The translations under genes were made by a program, and so were the position numbers. Of a DNA stretch of 64,000 bases, positions 59,389-64,000 are shown one piece after another. Numbering within the stretch: position 1 is the first letter of the stretch; each line of letters opens with the position of its first letter. The notes beneath the pieces are model-generated. The model worked only from the letters and a program-made list of their open reading frames with translations. It had not been told where the DNA came from and did not search any database. The stretch is taken from assembly GCA_003255025.1 (NCBI GenBank), contig QANY01013389.1, forward strand, positions 721,451-785,450. The letters run 5' to 3'. The stretch comes from Datisca glomerata. Its lineage: Eukaryota > Streptophyta > Magnoliopsida > Cucurbitales > Datiscaceae.

Positions 59389-60046
59389 GGGTAATTTGTA
59401 AAACTACGCCCTTTCTAAGTTTGCTAAGGAAAAATATACCCATTTCTCAAATATCAAGAAATTATACCCCTAGCCCACCAAATCAACTCAAAATAATTAT
59501 TCACCCTCTTCCTAAGGTAGTTACACATCAAAGATCGATTTGACAGTTTTTGTGTCTCTTCCTTTCCTAATTTTTTCTTCCCCGTCTTCATTCTCGTATT
59601 TATTCTCTCTTCTTCTTCAAAACTTGCTTCTTCTCAGTGAAAAATTGTTGCTTCTTCGACGAGACAATCTCTGCCGTTCTTCTTCTTCTTCTTCCTTCTT
59701 TAGAGACACACTGCACTCAGCAAAACCATTCTTCTCAGCACGAGACCCACCGTTCGACCTATTCTTCATAGACAAACTCAGGTACCCATTATTCTCCTTT
59801 TTAACGCAGAAAAGGACTTGATTTACTAATTTCGTTCTTCTTTCTTTAGTTCTTCTAACTAGAAGTTGGGGGAAAATTGTCTAGGGTTCAAAAATTGGGA
59901 CTTTTCTGTACTAGGGTGGGGGAAAATCATCTAGGGTTAGATCGCTTCTCTTGATGATTATAATCTTCTGTATGTCTGTATTGTTCGATGCTTATTTGCA
60001 ATAGATGCTTGTGATATTCATATGAACCTATTGGCTACGTAAATGG
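59389..60046 (+). mobile_element. 5' end of a Mutator-like element
   Basis: GGGTAATTTGTAAAACTACG is typical of terminal sequences of plant Mutator-like elements. It is followed by 'aaattataccccta', also common in such ends, then a CT-rich leader (59560-59790) and a 'caggtaccc' donor-like site near 59780. The far end is outside the window. Frames here (59358-59543, 59540-59821) look like leader, not protein. Confidence 0.5.
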
Positions 60047-61043
60047 TTCAAGTAGTTATTTAGGACTACTTGAACCCTTCAAGTAGGCATTTTGACTACA
60101 ATAGTAAGTAGTTGAACCCTTTAAGTAACTACTTTTGTAGTGGCAGTCAATTATCCAATGAACAAGTGACTACTTGAAGGGTACAAGTAGTTTTTTATGA
60201 CTATTTGAACCTTTCAAGTAGTTATTTTGGTTATGACACTATGTTATCCAGTGAACAAGTAACTACTTGAAAGGGTTAAGTAGTTGTTTCTTACTACTTG
60301 AACTCTCTAAGTAGTGATTTTGATTCTGACAGTCAATACCAGTAGCTACTTGAAGGGTCTAAGTAGTTGTATCTGACTACTTGAACCCTTCAAGTAGCAA
60401 TTTTGATTCTGGCAGTCAAAATAAGTAACTACTTGAAGGGTTCAAGTAGTTGTATCTGACTGCTTGAACCCTTCAAGTAATCACTTGTTCACTACTTAAA
60501 GGGTCAAAGTAATTGTATCTGACTGCTTGAACCCTTCAGCTAGTGATTTTGATCTTGACAATCAAAATAAGTAACTACTTGAAGGGTTCAAGTAGTTGTA
60601 TCTGACTTCTTGAACCCTTCAAGTAGTCACTTGTTCACTACTTAAAGGGTTAAAGTAATTGTATCTGACCGCTTGAACCCTTCAACTAGTGATTTTGATC
60701 CTGACAATCAAAATAAGTAACTACTTGAATGGTTCAAGTAGTTTTATTTGACTTGAACCCTTCAAGTAGTCACTTGTTCACTACTTAAAGGGTTCAAGTA
60801 GTTATATCCGACTACTTGAACTCTTCAAGTAGTCACTTGTTCACTAATTAAAAGGTTCAAATAGTTATATCTGACTACTTGAACCCTTCAAGTAGTGATT
60901 TTGATCCTGGTAATCAAAATAAGTAATTACTTGAAGGGTTCAAGTAGTTGGATCTAACTACTTGAACCCTTGAATTAGTCATTTATTTACTACTTAAATC
61001 CTTCAAGTAGTTGTATCCGACTACTTGAACCATTCAGTAGTCA
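60047..61043. repeat. Hairpin minisatellite array
   Basis: About 1 kb made of more than 20 units of CTACTTGAACCCTTCAAGTA and its near-complement ACTACTTGAAGGGTTCAAGT. Each unit is itself a 9-bp inverted repeat with a 3-base loop. Units are spaced by 'tgtatctga' or 'gattttgatcctgacaatcaaaataagta'. It lies between the leader and the first coding exon of the Ulp1-like gene, so it is probably intronic or leader sequence. Confidence 0.9.
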
Positions 61044-61111
61044 ATCAAGTGTTTTTTATGTGTATAAATAAATCCTGAAATATAATTTTTAGCTACATCT
61101 TTCAACAGATC

Positions 61112-64000
61112 ATGGCTCCAAAGATTCAACTGACTCCATACCTAAATGAAGATGAATTTATCTCTTGAAGAGTGAATTGTCTATCCAACTTACATGTCAT
61201 TCAAAACTTGAATGAGAAGCTCACATAATCTTAGAAGATTCTATTTCAGCAAACATGTTTTTGTCATACATTGGACACATGAAGTATCCACTTTTATGGA
61301 ACCATAGGTAATCATATGCTTCTTAGAGAAGCTAAGCCAAAGGATGATAACACTTCCAATTATGAGATTTGTTTTCTTATAGCTAGGAAAGCAATTAGGT
61401 TCTCCCAGAGAAAATGTTCATGATAACTGGCCTTCGCTTTGGCGCTCCTCTTATTCTTGGTAGTCATGGCAAGACAACCCCTAATAGAATTAGGGACCAA
61501 TACTTCAACCAAGATGACAACACCAATAATAAGGGGTTAGATGAAGTATTTTTTGGTAGCAAAGGTGTTGAGGATGTAGTAGATGTAAAGCTAGGTCTGT
61601 TGTATTTGTTGGAGCATGTATTATTCGGGAAGGAGAAAAAAAAGAAAATTAGCCAAAGGTGGGTGATGCTAGTTGATAATCTAGATGATTTCAATAGTTA
61701 TCCTTGGGATGAGGTATGTTTTGGAAAGAGGATACGGGCATTGAAGAATAACATTCCAAAAGACGATAACAATGAGGATAACATTGGTAGCCAAAAGAAA
61801 AAGAAGAAGAAGGTTGAAAAAAAACTACTGAGATTACATATGCGTTGGGAGGTATCGCATATTATTTTCAGGTATCTTCATTTTTCTCTTATTTTTTATA
61901 TGCTTTCAATGAATGGAGAATAATTATTATTGATTTATACAGGTTTGGGTATATGAGATTATCCCGACTATTGATAGCTTATACGTGATAAAGGTTGCTA
62001 ATCGATTTCTAAGATTACTTAACTGGACAACAAGCACCATTTGTTTCGCACAAGACTGTGTATAAGGAAAATTTTTTCTCAAAAAATTGTAAGAACTCCT
62101 AATTTTCAATTTTTATAATATTTTTCATTGCTATCAATTATTCATGAGATATTAATGTCATATATTTGTTTAGGTTAATTTATAGTTGAAGGTACATTTG
62201 ACTCCAAACTCAACTGATGTTGAAGAGCAACAACCTTATTGGAAGACTGTGGCTGAAGTTCATCAAGTTGGGGATGTTGCTCAGATGAAGAGGTGGGCTT
62301 ACAAGAATAGAGTCATTTGCCTCATAGTGTAACTGAGGTTGAAGTTTCAAATATAGAGGCCTCTACATATTGTCATTTTAATAGTGGTGAGGATGTCTTT
62401 CCTACTTTTATAGATGAGACAAAAAAGAAATTGGATATCATGAACTCAAACATTAAGTCTCTGAAGGCTGACTCCTCAATGCTGAAAAAGAAGCTGCTAA
62501 TATGAAGAAGGAGTTAAGAAGCATTGTAGATAAGCTATAAGTCCTTATAGAGCAGTCTGTGAAATCCCCATTTGGGAATGATTTTGGTAAATTTTATGTT
62601 CATTCTTTTTATATAGCTGTTAAGGATGGTCAGGAAAATTATGAGAAGATGGTTGTTGATGAAGGAAACGTAGGTCAGGAAAATTTTGATGAAGCAGAAA
62701 TTGACTCTCACTTAGAACATACCATAAATCAAGAGGAACAACCCACTGGTGAGATAGAGCTAGAGATACCTACTGAGGGGGCTGACTCTCAAGTGAAAAA
62801 GTCTACAAATCAAGAGCCCACTGTCGAGATAGAGGTAGAGGTACCTACTAAGGGGACTCACTCTCAAGTGGAAAAATCCACAAATCAAGAGGTTCTTGAA
62901 GAATTGACTCTTCAAATGGAAAAGTTTGTAATTTCCTCGGTTAAACATCGAGTGGAAAAGTCTTTCAGCTCATGTCAACATCAAGTCCAAAAGTCTCCGG
63001 AGAATCCAATTGACATTATTTACCCTCGAGGGGTAGAGAATGAAGTGGGGGGGGGGACAACGTCAGTTGAATCTGACATTGTAGAGGTTCTTGAAGAGTT
63101 GGGAAAGAGAAAGCACTTTTCATCTTAATATGTCAAGTTAACGTGGACAGATCTACAAGAAAACGTCGGATTGAAAAATTCAAGAAAGAAACCGCTTTAG
63201 TACCATTGAAATCATTTGCTGAAACTCTTGCAGTTGACGAGAAAAGATTTGATGAGTGGTATGACTACGTCGATGATAGGTAATTTCCTGAACTTATGGT
63301 TGCACATTAAATATTTGAAAGAAGGTTAGATGATTGTAAATATATATTTTGTTTTGTTGCACTACGATCCAAATTGGCATGCATACGGTTGGTTAGGAAA
63401 TTCTTCACCATGCTCGTGCATCTACTTGAATGGTTAGAATCAGAGGTTAGTATTTAATTAGTTTAGAATTCAACCAGTTGAAATTTTGTTCTGTTTTGCA
63501 ACATATAACAGCTAATTTCCCTATTTTGTTAGCAGCATGTTGATGAGCACTTGCTTAATATTCAGAGGGATCTTCAACTCTTCCACCCATATATTAAAAT
63601 CAATATTGCTGACCTTATTTTTCGAGTAAGCTTTTTTATTTTTTTTCCAAACTACAAATTCATTACGAACACATTCACCAAATGATCAATATTGTTAACC
63701 TCAAATGCAGACTAATATATGTGGTAGATGTGAAATATATGATTCTAATCCATCCGGGTTTACATTAGAAGACAGTGATATATTGTGAGCTTACATAGTT
63801 CGAATGAGACCCCATTTTGGAAGGGCTTGGGATACTTATGATCAAGTATCTATTCTTAGACATTTTTCATATTATGTCCTTTAGAAAATATTTTGTCAAG
63901 TTTGCTAAAATGCTATTGTATTGGTTTTGTTTGCTATAAACGACTTAAAATCTCACTGGCTAACCGTAGAGCTAGATTTAAATGAACAACCTTTGAGAGT
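61112..64000 (+). pseudogene. DUF1985 / Ulp1-type protease gene of a Mutator-like element, 5' part
   Basis: This gene type couples an N-terminal DUF1985 domain to a C48 cysteine protease and often travels in Mutator-like elements. From 61112 the frame starts MAPKIQLTPYLNEDEFIS and stops. Later pieces are TCFCHTLDT, HMLLREAKP and KAIRFSQR, then after a frameshift near 61410 MITGLRFGAPLILGSHGKTT and YLLEHVLFGKEKKKKI. A 69-bp gap (AG|gtatct...acag) leads to VWVYEIIPTIDSLYV. The 189-codon frame 62559-63128 is acidic and repetitive. The last residues, SHWLTVELDLNEQPLRV (63951-64000), hold the catalytic His-Trp of C48 proteases; the Cys part is outside. Stops and shifts suggest decay. Confidence 0.7.
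62690..62905 (+). repeat. Coding tandem repeat in the Ulp1-like gene
   Basis: The translated units EIELEIPTEGADSQVKKSTN and EIEVEVPTKGTHSQVEKSTN, preceded by a more distant unit with EIDSHLEHTINQE, repeat about every 29 residues. The region is very acidic and probably disordered. It links the DUF1985 part to the protease part. Confidence 0.8.

Noticed and set aside
60047..61043. CRISPR-like regularly spaced repeats
   Set aside because: Units are self-complementary and of both orientations, spacers are themselves repeated, and the context is a plant transposon.
1..64000. tRNA, rRNA, or intact host gene
   Set aside because: No cloverleaf boxes or conserved rRNA blocks were noticed by eye, and the only host-gene sequences seen are short captured exons. 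A tRNAscan or Rfam search would be needed to exclude them fully.

Overview
The window is AT-rich nuclear DNA from a eudicot-type plant. The evidence is plant Ty3/gypsy (Tekay/Del chromovirus and Tat/Ogre-like), Ty1/copia, CACTA and Mutator-like sequences, GT-AG introns, and exon pieces of plant housekeeping genes. I found no intact host gene, rRNA, tRNA or CRISPR. Almost every coding stretch is a decayed transposable element with stops and frameshifts; exact lineage names are inferences from remembered family features.

Layout. 1-836: leader and LTR of a minus-strand gypsy element whose body lies off the left edge. 1082-2345: a Tat-like LTR with a PBS-like tail. 2495-3440: a 74-bp minisatellite. 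4000-5007 plus 17799-19600: gag region of a minus-strand Tat/Ogre-like element with its LTR at 19907-21446. That gag is split by a complete but dead Tekay/Del-type chromovirus at 5008-17793, flanked by the 5-bp duplication TGAGT. The chromovirus keeps PBS, gag, protease, RT, RNase H, integrase, chromodomain and PPT. Two oddities stand out in it: a 348-bp insert before the PPT holding a 44-codon fragment of mitochondrial atp1, and a 3' LTR in which about 3.25 kb of foreign repeat replaces about 0.5 kb of LTR.

22500-28890: a second Tat-like element on the plus strand, gag to integrase, heavily decayed. 28976-37345: a copia element on the minus strand with both LTRs and a PBS; a deletion joins integrase to the end of RT. 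37346-38916: simple and short tandem repeats. 38917-43193: begins with a CACTA-type terminus and holds minus-strand exon pieces of cytosolic phosphoglycerate kinase and a tRNA dimethylallyltransferase (IPT2 type), with further unidentified open stretches. This looks like gene capture by a transposon.

43194-52440: a chromovirus-type LTR on the minus strand, split by a 6.05-kb CACTA element (44245-50297, duplication AGA) with a TNP1-like gene. The CACTA is itself split by a 1.47-kb foldback Mutator-like element (48368-49836, 9-bp duplication, 8/9 match) whose loop is an array of short palindromes. 52450-53316: 5' end of a small copia element. 53330-57968: fragments including Tat RT/RNase H and copia pol, followed by a copia LTR. 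59389-64000: the 5' part of a Mutator-like element carrying a DUF1985/Ulp1-type protease gene, with a 1-kb array of hairpin repeats ahead of the coding exons; it runs off the right edge.

The genes form no pathway. The interest lies in nesting order, captured organellar and nuclear exons, and two palindrome-rich arrays associated with Mutator-like DNA.
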